DNA of 51,509 nucleotides from an uncultured Pseudomonadota bacterium (GCA_949297185.1 CASFRM010000015.1:1-51509); one strand, 5' to 3'. Shown: positions 1 to 8,286, numbered from the stretch's first letter. Made by a program: numbers and translations. Notes: generated from the letters alone by a model not told the origin.

Positions 1-570
1 TCGGCCAATGCCGCAGATTTCTTTGATGTCATTGTCGCCAATGGATTCTAAAATGTTTTCAGGCTTTATGGTATAAATTCCGCCGGTTGATTTGGCTTTG
101 TCGCTGGCGAGTTTGGCTAAGGTTTTGGATGTGCTTAGCCCAATGGATACGGGAATTTTGGTTTTGGTTAAAATGGTTTGGCGGATTTTATTTATCAGCT
201 CGTTATAAGAAGTTTTGTAAACGTTATTTAACCCGGTTAAGTCTATATAAGCCTCGTCAATGGAAACTTCTTCAACATCGGGGCTAAATGTTTTGATGAT
301 ATTCATGACTTGACGTGAAATTTCTGCATAGCGGCGATGGCGGGCAGGCAAACAGATAGCTTGCGGATATGTTTTTTGCACCTGAAAATAAGGTGTTCCC
401 ATTTTAATGCCCAACAATTTAGCTTCTTTGGAACGGGAAACAATTATGCCTTTGCTGCCGCCACCGGTCATGACGCAGACGGGTTTCCCGCAAAGGGCAG
501 GGTTGTCTACCCGCTCACAGGAAACAAAAAAAGAATCGCAATCAATTAAAGCAATGGCATGTTGTTTCAT
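1..570 (-). CDS. Y-family DNA polymerase, N-terminal part (UmuC/DinB superfamily), cut by window edge
   Basis: The leftward frame is open from an ATG at 570 to the window edge, giving 190 codons of a Y-family translesion polymerase. The metal-binding start of the palm is visible (LIDCDSFF, D10), followed by SRSKEAKLLGIKMG and the second catalytic motif VSIDEAYIDL (D105, E106), then SIGLSTSKTLAKLASDKAK at the start of the finger/thumb region. Family members run to about 350-420 residues, so roughly half lies outside the window. The protein copies damaged templates during the SOS response. A canonical alphaproteobacterial LexA box sits 12 bp upstream of the start. Whether it belongs to the UmuC or the DinB branch cannot be settled from this half; the N-terminus has features of both. 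Confidence 0.92.
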   Translation of the reverse strand, partial: MKQHAIALIDCDSFFVSCERVDNPALCGKPVCVMTGGGSKGIIVSRSKEAKLLGIKMGTPYFQVQKTYPQAICLPARHRRYAEISRQVMNIIKTFSPDVEEVSIDEAYIDLTGLNNVYKTSYNELINKIRQTILTKTKIPVSIGLSTSKTLAKLASDKAKSTGGIYTIKPENILESIGDNDIKEICGIGR

Positions 571-581
571 TTTTTAATCTC

Positions 582-596
582 GTTCTTGTTTTGTTC
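582..596 (-). promoter_or_regulatory. LexA operator (SOS box, GTTC-N7-GTTC)
   Basis: The top strand reads GTTC-TTGTTTT-GTTC, an exact match to the direct-repeat LexA operator GTTC-N7-GTTC known from alphaproteobacteria. It lies 12 bp upstream of the polymerase start, so bound LexA would block transcription or early elongation. The match and its position before an SOS-type polymerase make it convincing. Confidence 0.85.
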
Positions 597-717
597 TATT
601 TTAATCGTCTATGTGAAGATGTCAATAATTGCTGTTGAAAAATGTTGACAAAATTAGAAACCGGTGGTAGTTTTACATCAATTCTTAATTATTGTTAAAT
701 TATAAAATTTTGTTATC

Positions 718-957
718 ATGAATGAAATGAAGCAAGGTATCTTGAAAAAGCTGGGTTATGATGACAAGAGCTTTGGTTGTTATTTTGTGGATATTGAATG
801 CCAAGGTCAAACCAAGCGTTATTATGCCTGCTGGCAAGATCGGTTGACACGCAGCGTATGTGAGTATATACGCAAGCATTTTGATAATCTGACAGATAGG
901 GAAGTTGCCTTCCGCAATGTCGGAGATGATTTGGTATCTTTGTGTGTGATTAAGTAA
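718..957 (+). CDS. Small hypothetical protein (79 aa)
   Basis: A 79-residue open frame from ATG 718, with a second in-frame ATG at 727. I recognise no domain. The sequence is hydrophilic with no signal peptide or membrane segment and contains an aromatic/cysteine-rich middle (CYFVDIEC, YYACWQDR). There is no clear Shine-Dalgarno sequence before either start. A perfect 16-bp hairpin follows directly, which supports an independent small transcription unit. The opposite strand is also open here, so the strand choice rests on the hairpin position and the more protein-like composition. Confidence 0.5.
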   Translation: MNEMKQGILKKLGYDDKSFGCYFVDIECQGQTKRYYACWQDRLTRSVCEYIRKHFDNLTDREVAFRNVGDDLVSLCVIK

Positions 958-964
958 CTCTTTC

Positions 965-1000
965 ATGAAACGCCACCGGTGTAAACCGGTGGCGTTTCAT
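965..1000. terminator. Perfect 16-bp palindromic hairpin, probable bidirectional terminator
   Basis: ATGAAACGCCACCGGT and its exact reverse complement are separated by GTAA. The element follows the 79-aa gene. The T-tract after the stem is weak, so termination is likely but not certain. Confidence 0.6.
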
Positions 1001-1021
1001 GTTTGATAAAAAAGGGTCAAT

Positions 1022-1049
1022 AAAAACTCCTGTGTTATAAGCACAGGAG
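1022..1049 (-). terminator. Intrinsic terminator of the DUF1566-like gene
   Basis: On the bottom strand CTCCTGTG, a 7-nt loop and CACAGGAG are followed by TTTTTATT. It lies just past the stop of the leftward gene ending at 1062. Confidence 0.8.
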
Positions 1050-1061
1050 GAAATTTTAAAA

Positions 1062-1691
1062 TTAAAAATTAAAAACACAGCGTGTCATGAGATTTTTTGA
1101 CATGGTGCAAGTCAAAATCAAGCCGTTAGGCGAGAGAACCCAGATGAAATTGTTGTTGCCCACTGATGAGGACCAATACCATTCCGATATTTTAAGCGGT
1201 GCTATTGGAGCCAATGCTTTACAAACAGTTGAAATGTTTGCAAATATCTTTTTTAATTCATCTTTATTGGGTAAAAAAGCTTGTCCCAATTTAATGCCGT
1301 CAAAAGTATAATCCGCACACCATTTTGCAGCTTCAGCATTAATGTCATGCTTTTTTGCCTGTTCTAAAATTAAATGCGTGTTTTTTTTGCCGTCGGATTC
1401 CGGAATTTTGCCAATTGGCATATCTTCTGCCCATTTTGCTTTGATTTCACGCAAGCCGAGAACCAAGCCATGTTTCCCGGTTTTATCTACCCAACCGATA
1501 ACGCCGGAAATTTGCTTATACGGCATGATTTTTTCAGAAAATGTTCCATCAGCGTAATAATACATTCCCGGGCGGGCAATAATAGCGCCTTGTAGTCCTT
1601 TTAAGCCTAACCAGTTTATAATTTCCTCTTTGGTTAAACCTAAATCAGCCATAACCCTTTCTAATTTTTCTAATTTTTCTTTTGTTTCCAT
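1062..1691 (-). CDS. DUF1566/Lcl-type C-terminal domain protein
   Basis: A 209-residue protein with a helical, charged N-terminus (LEKLERVMADLGLTKEEI) and a C-terminal region that matches the DUF1566/Lcl pattern: AAKWCADY, then LPNKDELKKIF, then EWYWSSS, ending in RCVFNF. In this family the fold resembles a C-type lectin and often sits on surface or secreted proteins. No signal peptide is visible. The middle (GVIGWVDKTGKHGLVLGLREIKAKW) resembles the preceding repeat of the same family. The start ATG at 1691 has only a weak ribosome site. A terminator follows. The exact ligand and location are unknown; the family call is from motifs. Confidence 0.7.
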   Translation of the reverse strand: METKEKLEKLERVMADLGLTKEEIINWLGLKGLQGAIIARPGMYYYADGTFSEKIMPYKQISGVIGWVDKTGKHGLVLGLREIKAKWAEDMPIGKIPESDGKKNTHLILEQAKKHDINAEAAKWCADYTFDGIKLGQAFLPNKDELKKIFANISTVCKALAPIAPLKISEWYWSSSVGNNNFIWVLSPNGLILTCTMSKNLMTRCVFNF

Positions 1692-1849
1692 ATATAAAAA
1701 TTTTTTAAATAATTATGCAGATAAAATAATCGTTTAATGTTAGGCAGTATAAGTTACAATTGTTATTAGGTCAAGCAAAATATGGACAAAAAACATTGAC
1801 GTCAAAGGAGACTATTTGCAAGTATTCGTTTGTTAAATATAAAAAATAA

Positions 1850-1878
1850 TTGTCAAACTGTTTATCGGGTGCTATTTT
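1850..1878 (+). promoter_or_regulatory. Candidate sigma70 promoter for the exported reductase gene
   Basis: TTGTCA (1850-1855), 17-bp spacer, TATTTT (1873-1878). The predicted start site near 1885 would leave a short leader containing the GGAG at 1894-1897 before the ATG at 1908. It also argues against the upstream TTG at 1830 as start. Confidence 0.4.
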
Positions 1879-1907
1879 GTCAGCATAAAAATGTGGAGTT
1901 TAATTTG

Positions 1908-2648
1908 ATGAACCGGCGTCAGTTTTTAATAAACACGCTTCTTGCCATGGGCGGGATAAGTTTGTTATCCGCCTGTGAGGAGCAGAACAAAAAACATTTG
2001 CCGGCACGGAAAGGAGCAAACATGAAAGTATTGATGATAAACGGCAGCGGACACGAAAAAGGCTGCACCTATACGGCGTTAAGCGAAGTTGCCAAAGTCT
2101 TAAATCAAGAAGGGATTGAAACCGAAATTATTCAACTCGGGACGGGCGCTTACCGCGACTGCATCGGCTGTCAGGCCTGTCGCAAGTTGAACGGTCGTTG
2201 TGTATTTAATGATGACATTGTTAATAGTATTATTGAAAAAGCGGAACAAGCCGACGGTTTTGTTTTTGGTTCACCGGTTTATTACGCGCATCCGTCGGGG
2301 CGTTTGCTTTCGGTTTTAGACAGGGCTTTTTATGCCGGCAGCGCGGCATTTGCTTTTAAGCCCGGCGCCGCGGTGGTTTCGGCGCGGCGGGCAGGGACGA
2401 CGGCTGCCATTGATGTCATCAATAAATATTTTACCATCAACAAAATGCCGGTTGTTTCTTCTTCATACTGGAATGAAGTGCATGGCAACACGCCTGAAGA
2501 AGTGCTGCAGGATAAAGAAGGTCTGCAGACCATGCGCAATTTGGGCAAAAATATGGCATGGGCGTTAAAAATGATTGATGAGGCCAAAAACGGCGGCTTG
2601 AATCCGCCCGAACAGGAAAGCGGCAGCCGCACCAATTTTATCCGCTGA
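1908..2648 (+). CDS. Exported flavodoxin-fold NAD(P)H-dependent reductase, Tat lipoprotein
   Basis: The N-terminus MNRRQFLINTLLAMGG is a twin-arginine signal, and it ends in a lipobox (LLSAC, Cys23), so the product is probably a membrane-anchored lipoprotein exported folded with its cofactor. The mature part starts with the flavodoxin-fold strand MKVLMINGSGHEKGCT and continues with a cysteine cluster DCIGCQACRKLNGRCVFNDD and GSPVYYAHPSG, typical of the NADPH-dependent FMN reductase/iron-sulfur flavoprotein group. The start at 1908 is chosen because GGAG lies 10 bp upstream and the signal begins there; a TTG further upstream would bury the signal. It is a paralogue of the reductase ending at 2786. 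The substrate is unknown. Confidence 0.8.
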   Translation: MNRRQFLINTLLAMGGISLLSACEEQNKKHLPARKGANMKVLMINGSGHEKGCTYTALSEVAKVLNQEGIETEIIQLGTGAYRDCIGCQACRKLNGRCVFNDDIVNSIIEKAEQADGFVFGSPVYYAHPSGRLLSVLDRAFYAGSAAFAFKPGAAVVSARRAGTTAAIDVINKYFTINKMPVVSSSYWNEVHGNTPEEVLQDKEGLQTMRNLGKNMAWALKMIDEAKNGGLNPPEQESGSRTNFIR

Positions 2649-2785
2649 TTTCGCGTCGTCCTTTCTGATGATTGGCGAGAATGGCAAAAATCTGTTAAAG
2701 TCTTCAGACAGGTAAAGTCATTTATCTATTTGGCTTTCGGTGAATGGATCGGCGCGATGTCTTTGTCTTTACAAATTCTCCATAT

Positions 2786-3415
2786 TTATGCCAATTTCAG
2801 TGATTTTCCCAGTTCATAAGCTTTTTGCGGATAATCGGTATGATTAACAGCACCGGCCGGCCACATGCCGGGAGCAATAACCTGACCGACATTTTCCCAA
2901 CCGAGATATTTGACAAGGAAATTATAATGGTTAACAAGGATGGCTTCCTTTTCTGCGGAATTATCTGCATAGGTCATCAATAAAGCTGCTTTTTTGGGAC
3001 GGTGGATTTGTCCGTTAATCGCATAAAAGCGGTCAATAACGGTTTTTAACTGTGCAGAGAAACCGAAATAATACATCGGTGTGGCAAACACGATCATATC
3101 AGCATCAACAATATGCTGTCGGACAAATTCAAAATCATCTTTAAAAACACATGGACCGTTCATACCGCAAGAGTTGCAGCCGATACAGGGATGGACTTCC
3201 TTAAAAGCAGAATCAAAGCGCGCAATTTCATGTCCGGCTTCTTTAGCGCCTTTAATAAAATTATCTGCTAATGTGTTGGAGTTGCCGTTTTTGCGCGGAC
3301 TTCCGGTTAAAACCAAAATTTTCATTTTACCTCCGTTTGCTGCTGTTGAAACCTGCGGCAAAACTGATAAAGCGGCTGCCGCCAATGTTGTTTTTATAAA
3401 ATCTCTTCTTTTCAT
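2786..3415 (-). CDS. Exported flavodoxin-fold NAD(P)H-dependent reductase, Tat substrate
   Basis: MKRRDFIKTTLAAAALSVL is a twin-arginine signal followed by a likely cleavage site near QVSTA. The mature protein has the FMN-reductase opening MKILVLTGSPRKNGNSNTL, a cysteine cluster PCIGCNSCGMNGPCVFKDD and ATPMYYFGFSAQLKTVIDR, as in the iron-sulfur-flavoprotein-like branch of the NADPH-dependent FMN reductases. The ATG at 3415 has AGAGGA nine bases upstream; the ATG at 3424 overlaps the upstream stop codon (ATGA) but sits on top of that ribosome site. It is the last gene of a three-gene leftward operon with the cyclophilin-like and CMD proteins. Confidence 0.82.
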   Translation of the reverse strand: MKRRDFIKTTLAAAALSVLPQVSTAANGGKMKILVLTGSPRKNGNSNTLADNFIKGAKEAGHEIARFDSAFKEVHPCIGCNSCGMNGPCVFKDDFEFVRQHIVDADMIVFATPMYYFGFSAQLKTVIDRFYAINGQIHRPKKAALLMTYADNSAEKEAILVNHYNFLVKYLGWENVGQVIAPGMWPAGAVNHTDYPQKAYELGKSLKLA

Positions 3416-3420
3416 AATAA

Positions 3421-3873
3421 TCATTCCTCTTGTAAAATCTCTATTCGGGCGGAAAAGCCGCCTTTTGTTTCAGCCAGATATTCTAGCCCGCTTTCTACCT
3501 CGCCGAGTTCAATCAGGCTGTTGTCCATTGTTTTCCCGTGGTCTTTATAGAAAAATCCGAAATTTCCCCATGGCGCGTATATAAACATCTTGCCTTTGGT
3601 CGCAATCATGCCGCGCGGCACGCCGGCAAGCGAAACGGGACGGGAAAATTCGCTGATTTTTTCTTCACCGGCAAAGTCAATGAATTCAAATTCTGCCGGC
3701 AGCATTGGCAAAAATTGTTCAACCGCGGCATTCTCTGCCATCCGGACGATGACTTCCTTTTGTTCAAAACTTAATTTAATTTTCATCGTTTTATTCTCCG
3801 TTATATCTCCGCCAAACGCCGCATTGTTCCACAGCGAAACGGCGGCAATCAGTCCGGCAAAAATTTTTCTCAT
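3421..3873 (-). CDS. Exported cyclophilin-like fold protein
   Basis: A 150-residue protein with an N-terminal signal peptide (MRKIFAGLIAAVSLWNNAAFG). The mature part begins MKIKLSFEQKEVIVRM and contains FEFIDFAGEEKI, APWGNFGFFYKD and LIELGEVESGLEYL, the pattern of the small cyclophilin-like domain family (TM1367-type). These proteins share the cyclophilin barrel, but isomerase activity is not established for them. The start ATG lies 5 bp after the CMD gene's stop with AGGA upstream, and its own stop overlaps the next gene's possible first ATG, so the three genes are translationally linked. The joint context points to an extracytoplasmic redox function. Confidence 0.75.
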   Translation of the reverse strand: MRKIFAGLIAAVSLWNNAAFGGDITENKTMKIKLSFEQKEVIVRMAENAAVEQFLPMLPAEFEFIDFAGEEKISEFSRPVSLAGVPRGMIATKGKMFIYAPWGNFGFFYKDHGKTMDNSLIELGEVESGLEYLAETKGGFSARIEILQEE

Positions 3874-3878
3874 CGTTT

Positions 3879-4730
3879 TTATTCCTCATAAATCGGCTGA
3901 TAATTATCAACATCTGCCTCTTTAATCAGGTTGATGGCGGTCATCGCGTTCGCCAGCCCAACATAGGGAATGGCCTGCACCATTGCCGCTAACAGTGTTT
4001 CTTTGTCGTTACCGGCTTTAAGCGCGCCGATAACATGGGCAGACAACTGTTTTTCCGCGCCGAGGGCGGTTAAAATAACGAGTGACAACAATTCGCGTTG
4101 TTGGATTGTCAAACCGCCGCGGGTGTAAAAATCACCGAAACAAAAGTCAGTTAAAGTATCCGGCACGATATCTTTATATTCCGCGGGCAGTGAGCTCATC
4201 GCCTTTTTTACTTCGTCACCGTAGAGTTCTGTTTGTATAGCCAGACCTTTTTCGTGTCGGTCGGCATCGGTTGTGGTTCCGGCGTTCTCCAGCGGCAGCG
4301 TGATGTTTCTTTCTTGAACGACTTCATTAAAAACGCCGATGGCGTTTAATGTTCGCGGAAAACCGATAAACGGCGCGCATTGATAGATAGCCTCGCGGAT
4401 TGTCAAAGGTGAATTGCCGACATTAAGCGCCGCGCCGATATGCGCTTTCAGTTGCGGCAGTGTTTGCATGGTCGCCAAAGAAACCACGGTTATCAATTCA
4501 CGTTCTTGGTTGTTTAAGTTTCCGGTATAGAAAACTTCGCCGAAGATATTACGTTGCAAAATTTCCATAAATTCGGGGTCGGTCGGACTGGCTGCCCGCT
4601 TGTTTAAAAACAATTGTTCATAAGTTTTATCAGCGCGTTCGCTTCTGGTCATGGCTTTATTCTCCTCGGCATTAACAAAATTAGTGTGAAAAAACAGGGC
4701 GGCAAATAAAATATATTGAAAAAACTTCAT
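3879..4730 (-). CDS. Exported double carboxymuconolactone-decarboxylase (CMD) family protein
   Basis: After a signal peptide (FQYILFAALFFHTNFVNA) the protein carries two CMD repeats, about residues 50-135 (QERELITVVSLATMQTLPQL, LKAHIGAALNVG, EAIYQCAPFIGFPR) and 190-275 (QQRELLSLVILTALGAEKQL, AHVIGALKAGN, AAMVQAIPYVG). Neither repeat has the CxxC of AhpD peroxidases, so it is of the YurZ/PcaC type whose reaction is often unassigned. GGAGG precedes the ATG at 4730. It heads the operon with the cyclophilin-like protein and flavin reductase, transcribed divergently from a LysR gene 112 bp away, an arrangement usually meaning direct control by that regulator. Confidence 0.85.
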   Translation of the reverse strand: MKFFQYILFAALFFHTNFVNAEENKAMTRSERADKTYEQLFLNKRAASPTDPEFMEILQRNIFGEVFYTGNLNNQERELITVVSLATMQTLPQLKAHIGAALNVGNSPLTIREAIYQCAPFIGFPRTLNAIGVFNEVVQERNITLPLENAGTTTDADRHEKGLAIQTELYGDEVKKAMSSLPAEYKDIVPDTLTDFCFGDFYTRGGLTIQQRELLSLVILTALGAEKQLSAHVIGALKAGNDKETLLAAMVQAIPYVGLANAMTAINLIKEADVDNYQPIYEE

Positions 4731-4813
4731 ACAGACCTCCGAAATATTGGTTGGGAACTGTTTATATTATGCTTGACGTTTGGCAAAAAGTCTAATACCG
4801 TTTATTTATGGCG

Positions 4814-4832
4814 CTATAACTTAAACTTATAG
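4814..4832. promoter_or_regulatory. Candidate LysR-regulator binding site
   Basis: CTATAA-CTTAAAC-TTATAG is an inverted repeat containing the T-N11-A core typical of LysR operators (T4817, A4829). It lies in the divergent intergenic region, 10 bp before the LysR start, so autoregulation is the natural reading. Confidence 0.5.
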
Positions 4833-4842
4833 TGAGGACATC

Positions 4843-5721
4843 ATGGAGCTGACACAATTACGTTATTTTAAAATAGCCGCAGAATGTAATAATTTAACAA
4901 CAGCGGCGGAAATGCTACACATTTCCCAGCCGGCTCTCAGCCTTGCTATCAGAAAGTTGGAAGAAGAACTCGGTGTACCGTTGTTTGAACGCTCAAAGAA
5001 TAAATTATGCTTAAACGATGCCGGACGTTTGGCTTTGACATATGCCGAAGCGGTTTTAATCAAAGCCGATGAAATGAAGAGCACGTTTTATCAGTTTATC
5101 CGCAAAGATAATGTGTTGTCGCTTGGTTTTTGTGATCCGGGGCCGATGCGTTTTTCCGTTCCTTTGTTGCAAAAAGCAAATCCCGATATCAACATAACTT
5201 CCGCCTTGCTGCCGGATGAAAACAATTTGGAAACGCTGTTGCTGACGCATAAATACGATGCGGTTATATCTATCAAAAAACCCAAAAACGAAGATATTAT
5301 CACCGTGCCGTTTGCCGATGAGGAATTGATGTTATCGGTTCCTGCCGGCCATCCGTTGGCAAAAAGAAAAAGCGTTTGTCTGCATAATGAAGAAAATTTG
5401 CAGTTGATAAATTATTCCGGAGATGGTGCGTATGTCCGCCAAATACAGCCTTTTGTTGATTGGTTAACCGACAAATTCGGCATGAAAACCTATAATGACT
5501 ACTTTGTATTCCGCCAACTGCTGGAAAACGGCAATTTATTGTGCTTTACGACCAAACTTGTCCGCAATTACCGCAATGACGGCGCTGAACGTGTTATCAT
5601 TCCATTGGAAGATGAGAATTTAAAAACAACTTATTTTCTTTCTTATCTGAAAAGCAATCAAAAATATCTTTCGCCGCTTTTAGAGTGGGTGGAAAAACGA
5701 GTTTCATGTCATGAAATATAA
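4843..5721 (+). CDS. LysR-family transcriptional regulator
   Basis: A full-length 292-residue LysR protein. The winged helix-turn-helix occupies residues 1-60 (LRYFKIAAECNNLTTAAEML, SQPALSLAIRKLEEELG, LFERSKNKLCLNDAGR). The rest is a periplasmic-binding-like effector domain of normal length (CDPGPMRFSVPLL, AVISIKKPK, VPAGHPLAKR). GAGG precedes the ATG. It is divergent from the CMD/cyclophilin-like/flavin-reductase operon, which it probably controls. The inducer is unknown; redox or quinone-like compounds are only suggested by the target genes. Confidence 0.92.
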   Translation: MELTQLRYFKIAAECNNLTTAAEMLHISQPALSLAIRKLEEELGVPLFERSKNKLCLNDAGRLALTYAEAVLIKADEMKSTFYQFIRKDNVLSLGFCDPGPMRFSVPLLQKANPDINITSALLPDENNLETLLLTHKYDAVISIKKPKNEDIITVPFADEELMLSVPAGHPLAKRKSVCLHNEENLQLINYSGDGAYVRQIQPFVDWLTDKFGMKTYNDYFVFRQLLENGNLLCFTTKLVRNYRNDGAERVIIPLEDENLKTTYFLSYLKSNQKYLSPLLEWVEKRVSCHEI

Positions 5722-5748
5722 AAAAATCTCCGCAAGGGAGAGTTTTTT
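5721..5748 (+). terminator. Intrinsic terminator after the LysR gene
   Basis: AAAAAATCTCC, a GCAAG loop, then GGAGA-G-TTTTTT. The stem carries one bulged G and ends in a T-tract directly downstream of the LysR stop. Confidence 0.75.
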
Positions 5749-5886
5749 ATGGTGATTAATTAGCACCTATCGAGCGAATATCTGCCAGCTTTATAATTAT
5801 AAAACAGAATTTTTTCATAACAGCTAAAATTCCGCTTACATAAATATTTTATCACTTTGAAGATGAATGAAAAACACGATTTCCAA

Positions 5887-6732
5887 CTAAAATTTCCATT
5901 TGTGCAGCAGCTTTATCCATTGCGGGTCAAAATGATTGACAATCTCACTATGTCCGATATCCATTGTCTTTATTTCTTCCATATCTTCTTGTGACAAGGT
6001 AAAATCAAACACATCAAAATTTTGCCGCATTCTGTCTTCATGAACAGATTTCGGAATGACGATAACGCCGCGTTGAATATTCCAACGGAGAGCCACTTGA
6101 GCGGCTGTTTTACCGTATTTGTTTCCGATTTCGGTCAAAACCGGATTTTGAAAGAAGTTGTGCAAACCTTCGTTAAACGGCGCCCAAGCTTCTGGTACCA
6201 CATGATATTCTTTCATTGTATCAAGGTTAAGCTGTTGCTGAAAAAAAGGATGCATTTCCACTTGATTCAACATTGGTTTTACGGCAAAAGTTTCACAAAG
6301 ATCAACCAAAACATGAGGATAACAATTCGCCATACCGATAGCCTTTAATTTCTTTTCCTGATATAATTTTTCCAAACCACGCCAGGCATTGATATAATCT
6401 CCCATAGGCTGGTGAAGTAACATAAGGTCTATATAATCCACCCCGAGGCGTTCCATCGATAATTCGGTGGCTTTAATGGCGCCATCATAAGAAAAGTCCT
6501 GAATCCACAATTTCGTTGTAATAAAAATCTCTTTTCTGGAAATTCCGCTTTCTTTAATTGCATCACCGACTGCTTTTTCATTCATGTAGCTTTGTGCTGT
6601 GTCAATAAGTCGGTATCCGATTTTCAAAGCCGTTGATACAGCATTTTTGGCGGCTTCATATTCAGGTATCTGATATACCCCGAAACCAAGCATCGGCATT
6701 TTCACACCATTATATAATTCCGCATATTCCAT
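5887..6732 (-). CDS. Aldo/keto reductase
   Basis: A full-length (281 aa) NAD(P)H-dependent aldo/keto reductase. The catalytic tetrad is present: D44 and Y49 in RLIDTAQSY, K74 in TTKLW and H107 in LLHQP. The opening GVKMPMLGFGVYQ and the IPKS...R cofactor motif (VIVIPKSVHEDRM) are typical of the 2,5-diketogluconate-reductase-like branch. AGGAG precedes the ATG. It is the last gene of the tetR-AKR-AKR operon, 43 bp behind its paralogue. The substrate cannot be deduced; such pairs commonly detoxify reactive carbonyls. Confidence 0.9.
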   Translation of the reverse strand: MEYAELYNGVKMPMLGFGVYQIPEYEAAKNAVSTALKIGYRLIDTAQSYMNEKAVGDAIKESGISRKEIFITTKLWIQDFSYDGAIKATELSMERLGVDYIDLMLLHQPMGDYINAWRGLEKLYQEKKLKAIGMANCYPHVLVDLCETFAVKPMLNQVEMHPFFQQQLNLDTMKEYHVVPEAWAPFNEGLHNFFQNPVLTEIGNKYGKTAAQVALRWNIQRGVIVIPKSVHEDRMRQNFDVFDFTLSQEDMEEIKTMDIGHSEIVNHFDPQWIKLLHKWKF

Positions 6733-6775
6733 AAAGCATTCTCCTGTCTATTTATTTTCTTCAATTCAATATTTA

Positions 6776-7642
6776 TTATTTTTCATCGGCATGAACATCA
6801 AAGGCGTTGATTAAAAATTCTGCGACTCCGGGGGCGTTGGGATCATGACAACCTCTTCCGGTATCTAACATCCTGATTTTATTCATTTCTTCATCATTTA
6901 AAATAAAATCAAAAATTTCCATATTGCTTTTTATTCTTTCCGGATTGGTTGATTTCGGAAAAATAATTGCCCCTTCCTGAAGTTCAAAGCGCAAAATAAT
7001 CTGAGCTGCGTCTTTATTGTGGATCTTGGCAATTTCTTTGATAATCGGATCGGCAAGCATGGCTTTATTACCTTGTCCCAACGGTCCCCAACCTTCAAGC
7101 CGAACACCGGCTTCCTCCATAATTTTACGAATTTTCTTTTGCTGACAATATGGATTAAATTCTATCTGATTAACCGAAGGAATTGTTGCAAACTGTGGCA
7201 CAAAATTATTCCATATTTTTGGTGTCATGTTGCTCACGCCGATAGAACGTATTTTTCCGGCAGCCTTTGCCTCTTCCATAGCTTTCCATGCACCGGGAAC
7301 ATCACCGTACGGTTGGTGAATCAAATACAAATCCATATAATCAAGTTTTAGTTTGCGCAAGGAAGCTTCTATGCCTTTTTGAGCTGCTTCATAGCCATAA
7401 TCCTGCAACCAGAGTTTGCTTGTCAAAAAGATATTTTCGCGGGGAATTCCACTCTCCCTGATGGCTTGCCCGACTTCTTGTTCATTGAAATAGGCAACAG
7501 CCGTATCAATGTGCCGAACACCTAAATCAAGAGCTTCTCTGACAGCTTTGTAAGTGCTTCCATCTGCAGGAATTTGGTATGTTCCGAAGCCGTAAACCGG
7601 AATTTTTACACCGTCATTTAAGGTTACTGTTTCTATTTTCAT
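6776..7642 (-). CDS. Aldo/keto reductase
   Basis: A 288-residue paralogue of the following reductase with the whole tetrad: D46 and Y51 (HIDTAVAY), K76 (TSKLW), H109 (LIHQP). The cofactor-binding segment IIFPKSTNPERI is intact. AAAGGA lies upstream of the ATG at 7642, 12 bp after the TetR gene's stop, so both are on one transcript. The C-terminal tail (GRGCHDPNAPGVAEFL) matches the 'DTGRGCHDP' ending seen in some bacterial AKR5-type enzymes. Function: reduction of aldehydes or ketones with NADPH; substrate unknown. Confidence 0.9.
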   Translation of the reverse strand: MKIETVTLNDGVKIPVYGFGTYQIPADGSTYKAVREALDLGVRHIDTAVAYFNEQEVGQAIRESGIPRENIFLTSKLWLQDYGYEAAQKGIEASLRKLKLDYMDLYLIHQPYGDVPGAWKAMEEAKAAGKIRSIGVSNMTPKIWNNFVPQFATIPSVNQIEFNPYCQQKKIRKIMEEAGVRLEGWGPLGQGNKAMLADPIIKEIAKIHNKDAAQIILRFELQEGAIIFPKSTNPERIKSNMEIFDFILNDEEMNKIRMLDTGRGCHDPNAPGVAEFLINAFDVHADEK

Positions 7643-7654
7643 AAACGTTTCCTT

Positions 7655-8266
7655 TCAAAACAAATAAGGTTTGATAATTGCTGGTAAAAACATATTGCAA
7701 AATTCTTTTGTACGTTCTTCAAAACGATAACTTCCGCCTGACATATCCCAGCAGAGCATTTCGCCGTAAAGCACATCTGTCAAGGTATGGGAAAGTTTGT
7801 CAACGGGAGTGTCCTTTTTTAACTCCCCGCGTTTTATACCGTTTGTGATAATTCCTTTTATGGAAGAAATATCCATGCTCAGCTTATTTTTATCATCCGG
7901 ATTTTCTACCAAATCCGGATCAACGGTATTACGCAACCACTCTTGACAAAGTTTTAAACCGCTTTTTTCAATATATACTGAGAAATTTACCATATAAAAA
8001 ATGAGGCGCTCAATAAAAGAACCATCATGAATCAATGCTTTATTGTAGATTTCCTGATACATTTCACGGCTTAGAGCAAAAACGACATCTTCTTTGCGTT
8101 TGAAATAAGTATAAAATGTGCCGTTTGCCACACCGCAAGCTTTGGTGATTTCTTCAACCGAAGTATTAATCAATCCTTTTTCGCATACGATTTTTTTAGC
8201 CGCTTCTAACAGTTTTCTTTTTGTTTCTAATGCGGCAATCTGCCGGTTTGTCATTTTATCAGTCAA
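7655..8266 (-). CDS. TetR-family repressor, first gene of the aldo/keto reductase operon
   Basis: The N-terminal helix-turn-helix is clear (KLLEAAKKIVCEKGL, TSVEEITKACGVANGTFYTYF, KRKEDVVFAL); the rest is an all-helical ligand domain with no recognisable subgroup. The start is a TTG at 8266: AAGGAG lies 8 bp upstream of it, but 20 bp upstream of the first in-frame ATG (8254). The protein precedes two aldo/keto reductases by 12 bp, so it probably represses its own operon and responds to a toxic carbonyl or related compound. Three TCAATG repeats at 14-bp steps overlap its promoter. Confidence 0.9.
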   Translation of the reverse strand: MTDKMTNRQIAALETKRKLLEAAKKIVCEKGLINTSVEEITKACGVANGTFYTYFKRKEDVVFALSREMYQEIYNKALIHDGSFIERLIFYMVNFSVYIEKSGLKLCQEWLRNTVDPDLVENPDDKNKLSMDISSIKGIITNGIKRGELKKDTPVDKLSHTLTDVLYGEMLCWDMSGGSYRFEERTKEFCNMFLPAIIKPYLF

Positions 8267-8286
8267 TTTATAATCTCCTTGATTTG

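Noticed and set aside
1062..1691. DUF1566/Lcl-type C-terminus as the variable protein of a diversity-generating retroelement
   Set aside because: The fold and the NNN run near the end are suggestive, but no reverse transcriptase and no template-repeat copy of the gene's end are present in the window.
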